From contig JBDRAL010000095.1 in the NCBI GenBank assembly GCA_039793685.1, forward strand, positions 1 to 64,000: a stretch of 64,000 bases of DNA, written 5' to 3'. This DNA is from JAAFHI01 sp039793685. Lineage in GTDB: Bacteria > Acidobacteriota > Blastocatellia > Chloracidobacteriales > Chloracidobacteriaceae. Shown one piece after another: positions 6,489-14,153 of this stretch. The notes under the pieces were generated by a model. It did not search any database and was not told the DNA's origin. It saw nothing but the letters and a program-made list of their open reading frames with translations. Position 1 is the first letter of the stretch. Each line of letters opens with the position of its first letter. The position numbers and the translations under genes were made by a program.

Positions 6489-9161
6489 ATGTCTCAGAAA
6501 GAATTCATCCACCTCCACCTGCACTCCGACTTCAGCCTGCTCGACGGGGCGATTCAGCACGACGCGCTCGCCGGGGCCGCCGCCGAAATGAAGTTTCCCG
6601 CCGTCGCGGTCACCGATCACGGGAACATGTTCGGCGCGATGGGGTTCTCTAAGGCCATGAACAAGGTCGGCGTGCGGCCCATCATCGGAATGGAAGCCTA
6701 CGTAGCGCGCGGTTCGCGGCATGATCGCGGCGGCGTGGACACCGACGGCGAGCGCGGCACGAACCACCTCATCCTGCTGGCGAAAGACGAAGTCGGCTAC
6801 AAGAACCTCGTCTATCTGAGTTCGATGGCCTATACCGAGGGCTACTACTACAAGCCGCGCGTGGACAAGGAACTGCTGTCGCAGCACAGCGAGGGCCTCG
6901 TCGCGCTGTCGGCCTGCATGTCGGGCGTGCCCGCGTCGCTCATCCTGCGCGACAAGTTCGACCGGGCGGTGTGCGAGGTCGGCGAGTACGACGAGATTTT
7001 CGGCAAGGGCAACTATTTCCTCGAACTTCAATGCCACGACGGCCTTGAGGAAAATCAGGCGAAGGTCAACGCCGGGCTGACCGACATCGCCCGCAAGCTC
7101 GATATTCCGCTGGTCGTCACCAACGACGCGCATTTTCTGAGCCGCGAGGACTACCGCGCGCACAAGGCGCTGCTCTGCCTCCAGACCGGCAAGACGATCA
7201 ATCAGGCGGGGATGCACTACTCGCCGGACCACTACGTCAAAAGCGCCGAGCAGATGTGGAATCTGTTCGAAAACCAGAACGCCGAGGCGCTGCGCAACAC
7301 GGTCCGCATCGCCGAGATGTGCCGGTTCGATTTCGGCAAGTCGAAGAATCACCTGCCGGTATTCCCCGTTCCCGAAGGTTTTACCCTGTCGAGCTACTTT
7401 GAAAAGGTGGCGTGGGATGGTCTGCACGACCGTTTCAAGCTGCTGCGCGAGGTCGCCGACCGGGGTGAACTGAAATATTCGTTCGATCAGTATGAAGCGC
7501 GGTTGAAGTTCGAAATCGACGTCATCAAGCGCATGGGCTACGAGGGCTACTTCCTCATCGTCTGGGATTTCATCCGCTACGCGCGCGAGGCGAACATTCC
7601 GGTCGGTCCGGGGCGCGGATCGGCGGCGGGTTCGCTCGTGGCCTACGCGATGTACATCACGGACGTCGATCCGATGCAGTTCGACCTGCTGTTCGAACGC
7701 TTTCTGAACCCCGACCGCGTTTCGATGCCCGATATCGACGTGGATTTCTGCGTCCGGGGCCGGGGCCGGGTCATCGAACACGTCAAGGAAGTCTACGGAC
7801 GGGAAAGCGTGTCGCAGATCGCGACCTTCGGAACGATGGCGTCGCGCGCGGTCATCAAGGACGTGGGCCGCGTGCTGGACATGCCCTACGCCGAGGTCGA
7901 AAAAATCGCCAAGCTGATTCCGCCGCCGCAGCGCGGACGCAACGTGCCCATCGCGGAAGCGATTAAAATTGTGCCGGAATTGAAGGCGGAGTACGAAAAC
8001 AACCCGAAAGTGACCGAAATGATCGACCTCGCGCTGCGGCTGGAAGGCTGCTCGCGCCACTCGTCGATTCACGCGGCGGGCGTGGTGATCTCGCCGCAGC
8101 CGGTCCACGAACTCGTGCCGGTGTTCAAGGTCAAGACGAAGGACCGCGAAACGGGGGCGGAAGTCGAGGCGCTGGCCACGCAGTACAACATGAACGACCT
8201 CGAAAAAGCCGGGATGCTCAAGATGGACTTCCTCGGCCTGACGACGCTCACGATCATCGAGGACTGTCTGACCAACATCGAGCGCGCCAACGGCGAAAAG
8301 CCGGATTTGTCGCGGATTTCCTACACCGACCCGGAAGCCTTGAAGATGTTCGCCGACGGCAATACCGAAGCGGTGTTCCAGTTTGAAGGCGACGGCATCA
8401 AGGAAATCACCCGGCGGCTCAAGCCGGACGGCCTCAACGACATCGTCGCGCTCAACGCGCTGTATCGTCCCGGCCCGCTCGATTCGGGGATGGTGGACGA
8501 CTACATCGAGCGCCGCCACGGACGCCGCCGCATCACCTACGATTTCAAGGATTTGAAGGACGTTCTCGAAGCGACCTACGGCGTGCCGGTGTTTCAGGAA
8601 CAGATCATGGCGATCTTCCAGAAACTCGCGGGCTACACGCTCGGAGAAGCGGACCTCGTCCGGCGCGCGATGGGGAAGAAAAAGCGCGAGGAACTCGACG
8701 CGCACAAGGCGACCTTCTTCAAGCAGGCGCAGGAGCGCGGCCACGAACTGGCAAAACTTGAAAAGCTCTGGCAGCAGCTCGAAGGCTTCGCGGACTATGC
8801 TTTTAATAAATGTCTGACCGGCGACGCCGAAATCATGAATGCCGACACCGGGGAAACCTTCACCATCGGGCAACTTGCCTCCGGTGAAGTCGCGCCGTTC
8901 CGGACGTTCAGCTTCGATGGTTCGAAGATCATTCTGAACGACATCGTCGAAGCGTTTCCCACCGGGGAAAAGGAAGTCGTCGAACTCGAACTGGAAAACG
9001 GGAAGACGATTCGCTGCACGCTGGACCACAAGTTCCACACCGACGAAGGTTTCCTGCCGTTGCGGGAAATCCTCGAACGGGGACTTGAGCTTCATTATTC
9101 CGCCGAAATTGAGACCTATGCCCCGAACCGCCTGGAACAAAAGGCTCACGCCGGAAATTGA
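6489..9161 (+). CDS. dnaE: DNA polymerase III alpha subunit, N-terminal part fused to N-intein
   Basis: Replicative polymerase C-family subunit, residues 1-774 of the extein followed by a 116-residue N-intein. The PHP domain opens with HLHLHSDFSLLDGA; the polymerase core shows GPGRGSAAGS and the catalytic aspartates D415 and D417 in MPDIDVDF. At residue 775 (codon 8811) the polymerase sequence stops at DYAFNK and an intein begins with CLTGDAEIMN; block B appears as CTLDHKF. The reading frame ends at 9161 without the rest of the polymerase, which resumes at 9927. The extein codons just before the junction (GCT TTT AAT AAA) are AT-rich and unlike the surrounding TTC/AAC/AAG usage. The ATG at 6489 gives the standard N-terminus. 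Confidence 0.95.
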   Translation: MSQKEFIHLHLHSDFSLLDGAIQHDALAGAAAEMKFPAVAVTDHGNMFGAMGFSKAMNKVGVRPIIGMEAYVARGSRHDRGGVDTDGERGTNHLILLAKDEVGYKNLVYLSSMAYTEGYYYKPRVDKELLSQHSEGLVALSACMSGVPASLILRDKFDRAVCEVGEYDEIFGKGNYFLELQCHDGLEENQAKVNAGLTDIARKLDIPLVVTNDAHFLSREDYRAHKALLCLQTGKTINQAGMHYSPDHYVKSAEQMWNLFENQNAEALRNTVRIAEMCRFDFGKSKNHLPVFPVPEGFTLSSYFEKVAWDGLHDRFKLLREVADRGELKYSFDQYEARLKFEIDVIKRMGYEGYFLIVWDFIRYAREANIPVGPGRGSAAGSLVAYAMYITDVDPMQFDLLFERFLNPDRVSMPDIDVDFCVRGRGRVIEHVKEVYGRESVSQIATFGTMASRAVIKDVGRVLDMPYAEVEKIAKLIPPPQRGRNVPIAEAIKIVPELKAEYENNPKVTEMIDLALRLEGCSRHSSIHAAGVVISPQPVHELVPVFKVKTKDRETGAEVEALATQYNMNDLEKAGMLKMDFLGLTTLTIIEDCLTNIERANGEKPDLSRISYTDPEALKMFADGNTEAVFQFEGDGIKEITRRLKPDGLNDIVALNALYRPGPLDSGMVDDYIERRHGRRRITYDFKDLKDVLEATYGVPVFQEQIMAIFQKLAGYTLGEADLVRRAMGKKKREELDAHKATFFKQAQERGHELAKLEKLWQQLEGFADYAFNKCLTGDAEIMNADTGETFTIGQLASGEVAPFRTFSFDGSKIILNDIVEAFPTGEKEVVELELENGKTIRCTLDHKFHTDEGFLPLREILERGLELHYSAEIETYAPNRLEQKAHAGN

Positions 9162-10046
9162 GCGGGCCATCATTGCCCAGTATCAAGCCGGAATGGCCGC
9201 CACCGAAATCTTGAAATCGCTCCCTTTTCGAACGGCGAAAACCGTTTACGACGTTCTGGAACGGAATGCGATTCCCCGGCGGGCGGGGGTTTCGGCGTAC
9301 AAGACCTATCGGCACAACGAAGGAATCTTTGCCAATGTCGATACCCCGGAAAAAGCCTACTGGCTGGGAATGTTGATTGCGGATGGATACATCATCGACC
9401 TGCGGAAGGATTGCGAGCCGCAGATCGGACTGCAACTGATTGATCGCGATCTGGTGGAACAGTTCGGAGCTTTTCTCGGGACGAATCGTCCAGCCCAGAT
9501 CATTAAAAGGAAGAACGATAACTGTCAGACGATGTACCGAGTGGTCATTCACTCAAAAAGAATGGCTGCCGACCTTGAACGATATGGGGTTGTACCGAGA
9601 AAGACGCAAAGCACCTTTCTCCCGATTCTCGACAAAAACCTCATGCCACATCTGGTTCGCGGTCTTCTTGATGGTGACGGGACCATCAGTCATCGGCACG
9701 ACGGAGGCGTCATTATCGGTTTTTGCGGGAGCGAGCGGCTGGTAACGGAACTCCGAATTTGGCTGATTTGCAATTTGGGCGTTTCAGACAATCGGATACA
9801 TCGACTCGGGTCCATCGCTTCGGTTCAATGGTCGAGTCGAAGCGATGTTCAAAAAATCGTCCAGTACCTGTACGCGGAGACAGGCACGCGGTTGGAAAGA
9901 AAGTTCGTTCTTGTCGGGGAATATTTATGAAGTTTGAAAAAGTGAAAATCACGCGCGTGACACCGGTCGGAGTCGAACCGACTTACAACATGACCATGCG
10001 CGCGCCGCACCATAACTATTTCGCCAACGGCATTCTGACCGCCAAC
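8811..10046 (+). other. Split DnaE intein interrupted by a homing endonuclease gene
   Basis: The N-intein (116 residues, Cys1, TLDH block B) and C-intein (40 residues, ending HNYFANGILTAN) lie in the same frame, but between them the frame is closed (stop at 9161) and an endonuclease is read in another frame. Half sizes match natural trans-splicing inteins. The insertion point is FNK|SHS in the polymerase, with Ser as the +1 nucleophile; as I recall, the cyanobacterial split DnaE intein sits four residues earlier, before CFNKSHS. The product after splicing would be a polymerase of about 1172 residues. Confidence 0.9.
9118..9930 (+). CDS. LAGLIDADG homing endonuclease between intein halves
   Basis: A 270-residue protein with two LAGLIDADG helices, YWLGMLIADGY (about residues 82-92) and VRGLLDGDGT (about 180-189), both keeping the metal-binding Asp, so it should be a monomeric active endonuclease. 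The first ~55 residues look like a helix-turn-helix (LTPEIERAIIAQYQAG then KTVYDVLERNAI). It overlaps the end of the N-intein gene by 44 nt in a different frame and ends in ATGA with the start of the C-intein gene, so all three are translationally linked. A TTG at 9085 is an alternative start with a GGGGA just upstream. The target is predicted to be the intein-less dnaE site. Confidence 0.9.
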   Translation: MPRTAWNKRLTPEIERAIIAQYQAGMAATEILKSLPFRTAKTVYDVLERNAIPRRAGVSAYKTYRHNEGIFANVDTPEKAYWLGMLIADGYIIDLRKDCEPQIGLQLIDRDLVEQFGAFLGTNRPAQIIKRKNDNCQTMYRVVIHSKRMAADLERYGVVPRKTQSTFLPILDKNLMPHLVRGLLDGDGTISHRHDGGVIIGFCGSERLVTELRIWLICNLGVSDNRIHRLGSIASVQWSSRSDVQKIVQYLYAETGTRLERKFVLVGEYL

Positions 10047-11243
10047 AGTCACTCGGTCTGTTACGGCGTCCTCGCCTACCAGACGGCGTATTTGAAAGCC
10101 CACCATCCGGCGCATTTCTGGGCGGCGGTGCTTTCGAACGAACTCAACAACACCGACAAGGTCGCCCGTTACATCGAAAGCGCGCGGTCGCAGGGCATCG
10201 AAATCCTGCCGCCGGATGTAAACATCAGCCGGCATGGGTTTACGTCGACGAACACGCAGATCCGCTTCGGAATGATGGCGATTAAAGGCATCGGCGAATC
10301 GGCGGTGGACGCCATCGTCGCGGCGCGCGAAAAGGACGGCCCGTTCAAATCCATTTTCGACCTCGCCGAACGGGTGGACACGCGCTCGGTCAACCGGCGC
10401 GTCTTTGAAAGCCTTGTTAAGTCGGGCGGTCTCGACGGCCTGCCGGGCACGCGGGCGCAGAAGTTCGCCGCCGTCGAAGCCGCGCTCGAAAGCGGCGCGC
10501 GGGCGCAACGCGACCGGACGAGCGGTCAGGCGTCGCTGTTCGGCGGTTTCGAGGATACGTCGGTTCATGCCGAAGAGACGCTGCCGAACGTCCCCGAATG
10601 GACGGAAAAGGAAACGCTCGCGGGCGAAAAGGCCACGGTCGGGTTCTACGTCACGGGCCACCCGCTCGCCGGGTATCGCGAAATTCTCGACCGGGTAAAA
10701 AGCATTCCGTACGACAAGTTGAAGGAATCCGCCCACGGCTCGACGGTCCAGATGGGCGGCGTCGTGGTCGGCTACACGGTGAAAAACACCAAGAAAGGCG
10801 ACCGGTTCGCCGTTTTTTCGCTGGAAGACGAAACCGGATCGCTCGAAGTCATCGCCTGGCCGGAGACGTTCAAGAAAATCGGCGACAAGCTGGCCGAAGA
10901 CGCGGTGGTGCTGATTACCGGACGCCTCGAAATCGGCGAGGACGGCAATCCGTCGAAGATCATCGCCGACAGCGCCGAATCGCTGACGGGCCTGCGCGAA
11001 CGCCGGGCCAACGCGATGAAGCTTTACTTCCCCAACGGCAGCCTGACCGAAGCGAAGGTGGAACGGTTGTACGGCCTGTTCGACCGGCATCGCGGCGACT
11101 GCGCGGTGGCGTTCATGGTGCAGATGCCGAGCGGCGCGCTGGTGGCGGTTCGTCCGCACGATTACATCCGGGTCAAGGCCACGCCGGAACTGGCGAACGA
11201 GATTAAAACCATCTGCCCGCAGTGCGACGTGCAGTTCACATGA
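9927..11243 (+). CDS. dnaE: C-intein fused to DNA polymerase III alpha subunit, C-terminal part
   Basis: Begins with a 40-residue C-intein (MKFEKVKITRV, then block F/G NYFANGILTAN), followed from residue 41 by the polymerase: SHSVCYGVLAYQTAYLKAHHP, helix-hairpin-helix segment IKGIGESAVDAIV, and an OB-fold region (GGVVVGYTVKNTKKGDRFAVF). The start is well supported: GGGGAA lies 5-6 nt before the ATG, which overlaps the endonuclease stop. The C-extein is 398 residues; joined to the 774 of the other gene it gives a normal-length DnaE with no missing region. Since DnaE is essential, trans-splicing must work if no other copy exists. No second dnaE is in the window. Confidence 0.95.
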   Translation: MKFEKVKITRVTPVGVEPTYNMTMRAPHHNYFANGILTANSHSVCYGVLAYQTAYLKAHHPAHFWAAVLSNELNNTDKVARYIESARSQGIEILPPDVNISRHGFTSTNTQIRFGMMAIKGIGESAVDAIVAAREKDGPFKSIFDLAERVDTRSVNRRVFESLVKSGGLDGLPGTRAQKFAAVEAALESGARAQRDRTSGQASLFGGFEDTSVHAEETLPNVPEWTEKETLAGEKATVGFYVTGHPLAGYREILDRVKSIPYDKLKESAHGSTVQMGGVVVGYTVKNTKKGDRFAVFSLEDETGSLEVIAWPETFKKIGDKLAEDAVVLITGRLEIGEDGNPSKIIADSAESLTGLRERRANAMKLYFPNGSLTEAKVERLYGLFDRHRGDCAVAFMVQMPSGALVAVRPHDYIRVKATPELANEIKTICPQCDVQFT

Positions 11244-11251
11244 AGACGGAG

Positions 11252-11278
11252 TAGCCCGGCCCTCAAGGACCGGGCTAT
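11252..11278. repeat. REP-like hairpin after dnaE
   Basis: TAGCCCGGCCCT-CAAGGACCGGGCTA forms a 10-bp stem 8 nt after the dnaE stop and probably ends its transcript. A near copy lies at 11620-11646, and related TAGCCCG...GGGCTG hairpins occur at 19.05, 21.81, 21.95, 22.10, 35.64 and 56.73 kb. Confidence 0.6.
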
Positions 11279-11330
11279 TTGAAAGCAAGCCTCGTGAACG
11301 AGGCTAAGAAGTTGATTTCTTTGCCTTTAT

Positions 11331-11611
11331 AGCTCCGTTATGGTCTTTGAAAATTTAAACCGGTATTAGCGATGGGTTGCTTCGGGGAGGCGCGGATGCG
11401 CCGTCAGGAAATAGCCCTACCCGTGAGGGTGGGGTACGCGACGGGTAAAACCCCGAGCCGCAACGCGGCGACACCACCCGTATCGCGTCTTCGACGCTCT
11501 GAAATTTGCCTTACCGCCACCCCACCCTCACGGGTGGGGCTATTACCTGGCGGCGCATCCGCGCCTGTCCTATTACCGGTTTAATTTTTCAAAAACCATT
11601 ACGGAGCTTTG
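11331..11611. repeat. 281-bp imperfect palindrome, MITE-like
   Basis: The two halves are reverse complements almost throughout. Outer arms are AGCTCCGTTATGG (11331) and its partner ending near 11611; next pair AAATTTAAACCGGTATTA with TAATAC/CGGTTTAATTTTTC; then GCGCGGATGCGCCG and the run CCCTACCCGTGAGGGTGGGG with the segment 11520-11568. Only the central ~60 nt are unpaired. No coding capacity is apparent. A REP-like hairpin stands just outside each end (11252-11278, 11620-11646). The layout resembles a non-autonomous transposable element or a very long structured RNA. Confidence 0.8.
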
Positions 11612-11619
11612 GACGGAAT

Positions 11620-11646
11620 AGCCCGGTCCTTGGAGGGCCGGGCTAT
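11620..11646 (+). promoter_or_regulatory. Hairpin that encloses the ribosome-binding site of the 11645 gene
   Basis: TAGCCCGGTCC-TTGGAGGGCCGGGCTA folds into a stem whose 3' strand contains GGAGGG, an ideal Shine-Dalgarno 7 nt before the ATG at 11645. When folded, the ribosome site and the first base of the start codon are hidden. Whether this controls translation is inference; it may be an accident of repeat insertion. Confidence 0.5.
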
Positions 11647-12187
11647 GAACGAATTCAGAGAAGCGAAATCCATGCTCGAACTCAACGAAAAAGCCGCGCC
11701 CGAACCCGCCGAACGCAATTTCATGCCCTTCATTCTCGGCGGGGCCTTCCTGCTGCTCGCGGGACTGGTCGGCGGAATCGCCTGGTGGAACAACTACTCG
11801 CAGACGCAGGCGGCCATCGCACGGACGGCGGGCATCGTCCGCGCGGGCACGCCCGAGTTCGACGCCTACCTGCGCGACCAGAAAATTGTCATCGACAAAA
11901 TTGAACGCTGGGAAGCCGAGGGGAATCTCGGCTGGCGGTACGACATTCAGTGCGAAGTCAAAAACGTCGGCGACCGGACGCTGACCGGCATCGAAATGCG
12001 CGCCTTCGTCGTGGATTTCGATGAAAAACCGCTCGGCGAACGGATTTTCTACCCGATGGCCACGCAAAAGGTCGCCACGCTCGCCCCCGGACAAACGCTG
12101 CCGATCCGCATTTCGGTGGACGGCATCCGCGACAGCGGCAGCGTGATGGACGTCCGCATCGCGGTGCGCGGCGCGCGGTTCAAATAG
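11645..12187 (+). CDS. Single-pass membrane protein with extracytoplasmic FxLYD-like domain
   Basis: A 180-residue protein: short cytoplasmic N-terminus, one membrane helix (about residues 27-47, FILGGAFLLLAGLVGGIAWW), then a ~130-residue beta-rich domain outside the membrane with WRYDIQCEVKNVGDRTLTGIE and LAPGQTLPIRI. That pattern (comparison of a conserved 'internal' strand, 'V.N.G..TL..v', proline-rich turn) resembles FxLYD/DUF2393-type domains of unknown role. The ATG at 11645 is chosen for its GGAGGG seven bases upstream, although that site lies in a hairpin; ATG 11672 is the alternative. No catalytic motif is visible. Confidence 0.7.
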   Translation: MNEFREAKSMLELNEKAAPEPAERNFMPFILGGAFLLLAGLVGGIAWWNNYSQTQAAIARTAGIVRAGTPEFDAYLRDQKIVIDKIERWEAEGNLGWRYDIQCEVKNVGDRTLTGIEMRAFVVDFDEKPLGERIFYPMATQKVATLAPGQTLPIRISVDGIRDSGSVMDVRIAVRGARFK

Positions 12188-12245
12188 TTCGTTCCATAGC
12201 TTTTATGTATCAGTTTGGTCGAATTCTTGAACCGGGGAATAAAGA

Positions 12246-12677
12246 ATGTCTGATTTCATTGCGTTTCTGGAAACAATGAAAAAACAGGCCGATGACTGTG
12301 GAGTTGCTTTTTACCCCCCAACTCAACCGTCTGAAATTCGGGATTGGAAGCAAACCGTGATTGATGAATTGAAAATGGACATCCCGGATGAAATTTCCAT
12401 TTTCCTGACCTTCACCAACGGACTCCATACCGATCGTGGTTATCTTTTTGATGCCGATTCTTTTCTGGAACAAAACGCCTGCGTGTGGCTTGACGAGTCT
12501 CACGTCGAAAAAGCCGAATATGCTTGGCTTGGCACATACGGCAGCATGGATATGTACATCTTCGATTTTGAAAGCCGTCAGTACCGAGCCACCAGCCTTG
12601 GATTTCCTGACGAAATTTATTTTTCGGCGCCGACTTTTGAAGAGCTTTTGAGCTACATCACAAGGCCACGAGAATGA
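12246..12677 (+). CDS. SMI1/KNR4 (YrhA-like) family protein
   Basis: A 143-residue cytoplasmic protein with the SMI1/KNR4 fold pattern: PPTQPSEIRDWKQ, then IPDEISIFLTFTNGL, and a late WLGTYGSMDMYIFD strand region. In bacteria this superfamily supplies immunity proteins to many toxins, but single housekeeping-like copies also exist. No toxin gene lies beside it. The start follows GGGGAAT about 7 nt upstream. Base composition is lower in GC than its neighbours. Confidence 0.7.
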   Translation: MSDFIAFLETMKKQADDCGVAFYPPTQPSEIRDWKQTVIDELKMDIPDEISIFLTFTNGLHTDRGYLFDADSFLEQNACVWLDESHVEKAEYAWLGTYGSMDMYIFDFESRQYRATSLGFPDEIYFSAPTFEELLSYITRPRE

Positions 12678-12760
12678 TCGTGCCGCCGCGCGCGGTTCAA
12701 GTAAGCGGACCACCCCTGACTGACAAGACAGGTAAACCCAACAGAATCAATAGAATATAG

Positions 12761-12793
12761 CCCACAGCCGGAGCGCTCGGGCGAGGCTGTGGG
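12761..12793. terminator. Hairpin CCCACAGCC/GGCTGTGGG
   Basis: A 9-bp perfect stem with a 15-nt GC-rich loop lies downstream of the SMI1-like gene, followed by GAAATTGATT rather than a T tract on the plus strand. It may terminate transcription or simply be a structured 3' end. The rest of 12678-12951 holds no gene that I can support. Confidence 0.4.
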
Positions 12794-12951
12794 AAATTGA
12801 TTCCCCCTCCGCCCAAAATTTTTTCTCCCGAATGATCAATTCCGCCGCCGAAAATCGCTTCCGAAAGTAGAGCGAATCGCGGCCCTTTTTCCATCGTCCG
12901 GATTGAAATCCCCTGGGCCGCGGTTCGAACAATTGCCCGGAGGGTCCGTCG

Positions 12952-13188
12952 ATGCCGTCGCTGTCATTCTTTCAAGCACTCGTTCAGGCCATCTTCCCGG
13001 CGCAGTCGTTCGAAAAAATGCGGGAGCATTCGATGAAGTGGCGGGTTCAGTGCGACACCTGCGGCGACGGGCAGTCGGTCTGGGAACTCGGCGGTGTCCG
13101 GTTCGGAGCCACGTCCGGCAAGAAGACCCGTTTCAGATGTCCGACCTGCGCCTGTTCGCGCAAGGCCAGCGTCATCTTCATCGAGTAA
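12952..13188 (+). CDS. Small zinc-ribbon protein
   Basis: A 78-residue protein with two CxxC knuckles, C34-x2-C37 (VQCDTCGDG) and C63-x2-C66 (FRCPTCACS), giving a four-cysteine zinc ribbon. The first ~28 residues are hydrophobic-aromatic and could be amphipathic. Start is firmly set by GGAGGG 8 nt upstream of ATG 12952. Function is unknown; such minimal ribbons often bind nucleic acid or partner proteins. Confidence 0.7.
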   Translation: MPSLSFFQALVQAIFPAQSFEKMREHSMKWRVQCDTCGDGQSVWELGGVRFGATSGKKTRFRCPTCACSRKASVIFIE

Positions 13189-13278
13189 AAGCACCGACAA
13201 ACCACATGTAATAATAGGATCGCGCGCGTACGACGGGTTTTTCCCGAAAGTTTCGTGAACCGGAAGGGTTCGCGCGGG

Positions 13279-14055
13279 CTACGACGCCCGCTGTTTCGGC
13301 TGGGCGTAGGGCGCGAGGCGGACGATATCGGCCCGGGCGCGGGCGCTCTGAATCCAGCGCAACTGCTCGATGTCGGATTTTTCGAGCGTCAGAAGTTCCA
13401 CGATCTGCCGCCGCTGTTCCTCGGTCGGCTCCTCGGGGGCGACCTCGCCGCGCTCCTGCACCGCCGGACGGACGCGCGTCTTGTAGAAATCCAGCACTTC
13501 CTCGTCCGTCACGATGACGAACGACCGAAAGCGGAACGTGATGTACTTGTCAGTCTGAATCTTCCGCCGCAACAGCCGGTCGAACGTGTCGGCGTCCATT
13601 CCGACCGCCTCCAGCCGCTGCCGCAATAAAACTTCCGACGTGAACAGGCGGATGAAAAACCCCTTCAGCTTTGTTACTTCATCATCCGTAATCTTCACGC
13701 CGGGCAGGCGGCGCGCTTCCTGATCGAGCAGGAGCGTGTCGATCTGAATCCGCAGCGCCCGGGTCAGGTCATTTTCCGTAATCGCTTCCGGATTGACGTT
13801 CGGATCGAGCGCGAGCTGCCAGACGAGATCGCTTTGCGTGATGACTTCCCCGTTGACCGTGGCCACCAGCCGGTCGGTCGGGATCGGCGCGCTCGGCGTC
13901 TGGGGCGCCTGCACCCCCGACGGAGGGAACGCTGCGGCGGGACCTGCGAACAGCAAAACGGAAAGACACACCGCCAGCGCGGTGAACGTCCCCCACTGCG
14001 GCGTTCCGGAACGTTCTTCCGTCCCGACCTGTCTCCCGGTCTGCCTTTTCATCAT
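13279..14055 (-). CDS. SurA/parvulin N-terminal-like periplasmic protein without PPIase domain
   Basis: A 258-residue exported protein. A signal peptide (TALAVCLSVLLFAGPAAA, cut near residue 40) is followed by DRLVATVNGEVITQSDLVWQLAL, the hallmark start of SurA-type chaperone domains, and an all-helical remainder. A parvulin domain is absent, so only the chaperone part is retained. It probably assists outer-membrane protein folding. Two adjacent ATGs (14055, 14052) follow GGAAAGG; the second has better spacing. The stop is about 90 nt from the zinc-ribbon gene on the other strand; the gene is divergent from the flavin monooxygenase, with starts about 100 nt apart. Confidence 0.75.
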   Translation of the reverse strand: MMKRQTGRQVGTEERSGTPQWGTFTALAVCLSVLLFAGPAAAFPPSGVQAPQTPSAPIPTDRLVATVNGEVITQSDLVWQLALDPNVNPEAITENDLTRALRIQIDTLLLDQEARRLPGVKITDDEVTKLKGFFIRLFTSEVLLRQRLEAVGMDADTFDRLLRRKIQTDKYITFRFRSFVIVTDEEVLDFYKTRVRPAVQERGEVAPEEPTEEQRRQIVELLTLEKSDIEQLRWIQSARARADIVRLAPYAQPKQRAS

Positions 14056-14153
14056 CCGGCCTTTCCAACTACATTGGAATTTCACGAAAAAAACCGCCCA
14101 AGCCGATACGGTCGTATCACCGTCATCCCATTTCGAGAGTACTGTTAAAAGGT

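Noticed and set aside
6483..9173. 896-residue open frame antisense to dnaE
   Set aside because: Arises from GC-rich codon bias of dnaE on the other strand; composition (Arg, His, Val-rich) and lack of any motif show it is not a gene.
9085..9930. Sequencing error or frameshift in a normal contiguous intein
   Set aside because: Both intein halves have natural end points, the C-half has its own GGGGAA and ATG, and the endonuclease has an intact frame with both motifs. A single error could not produce this; two would be required.
9963..9985. Sequence like a tRNA T-arm (reverse of GGTTCGACTCC)
   Set aside because: It encodes VGVEPTY of the C-intein; there is no acceptor or anticodon stem around it.
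13255..13629. 124-residue plus-strand frame
   Set aside because: Antisense to the SurA-like gene; no ribosome site or motif.
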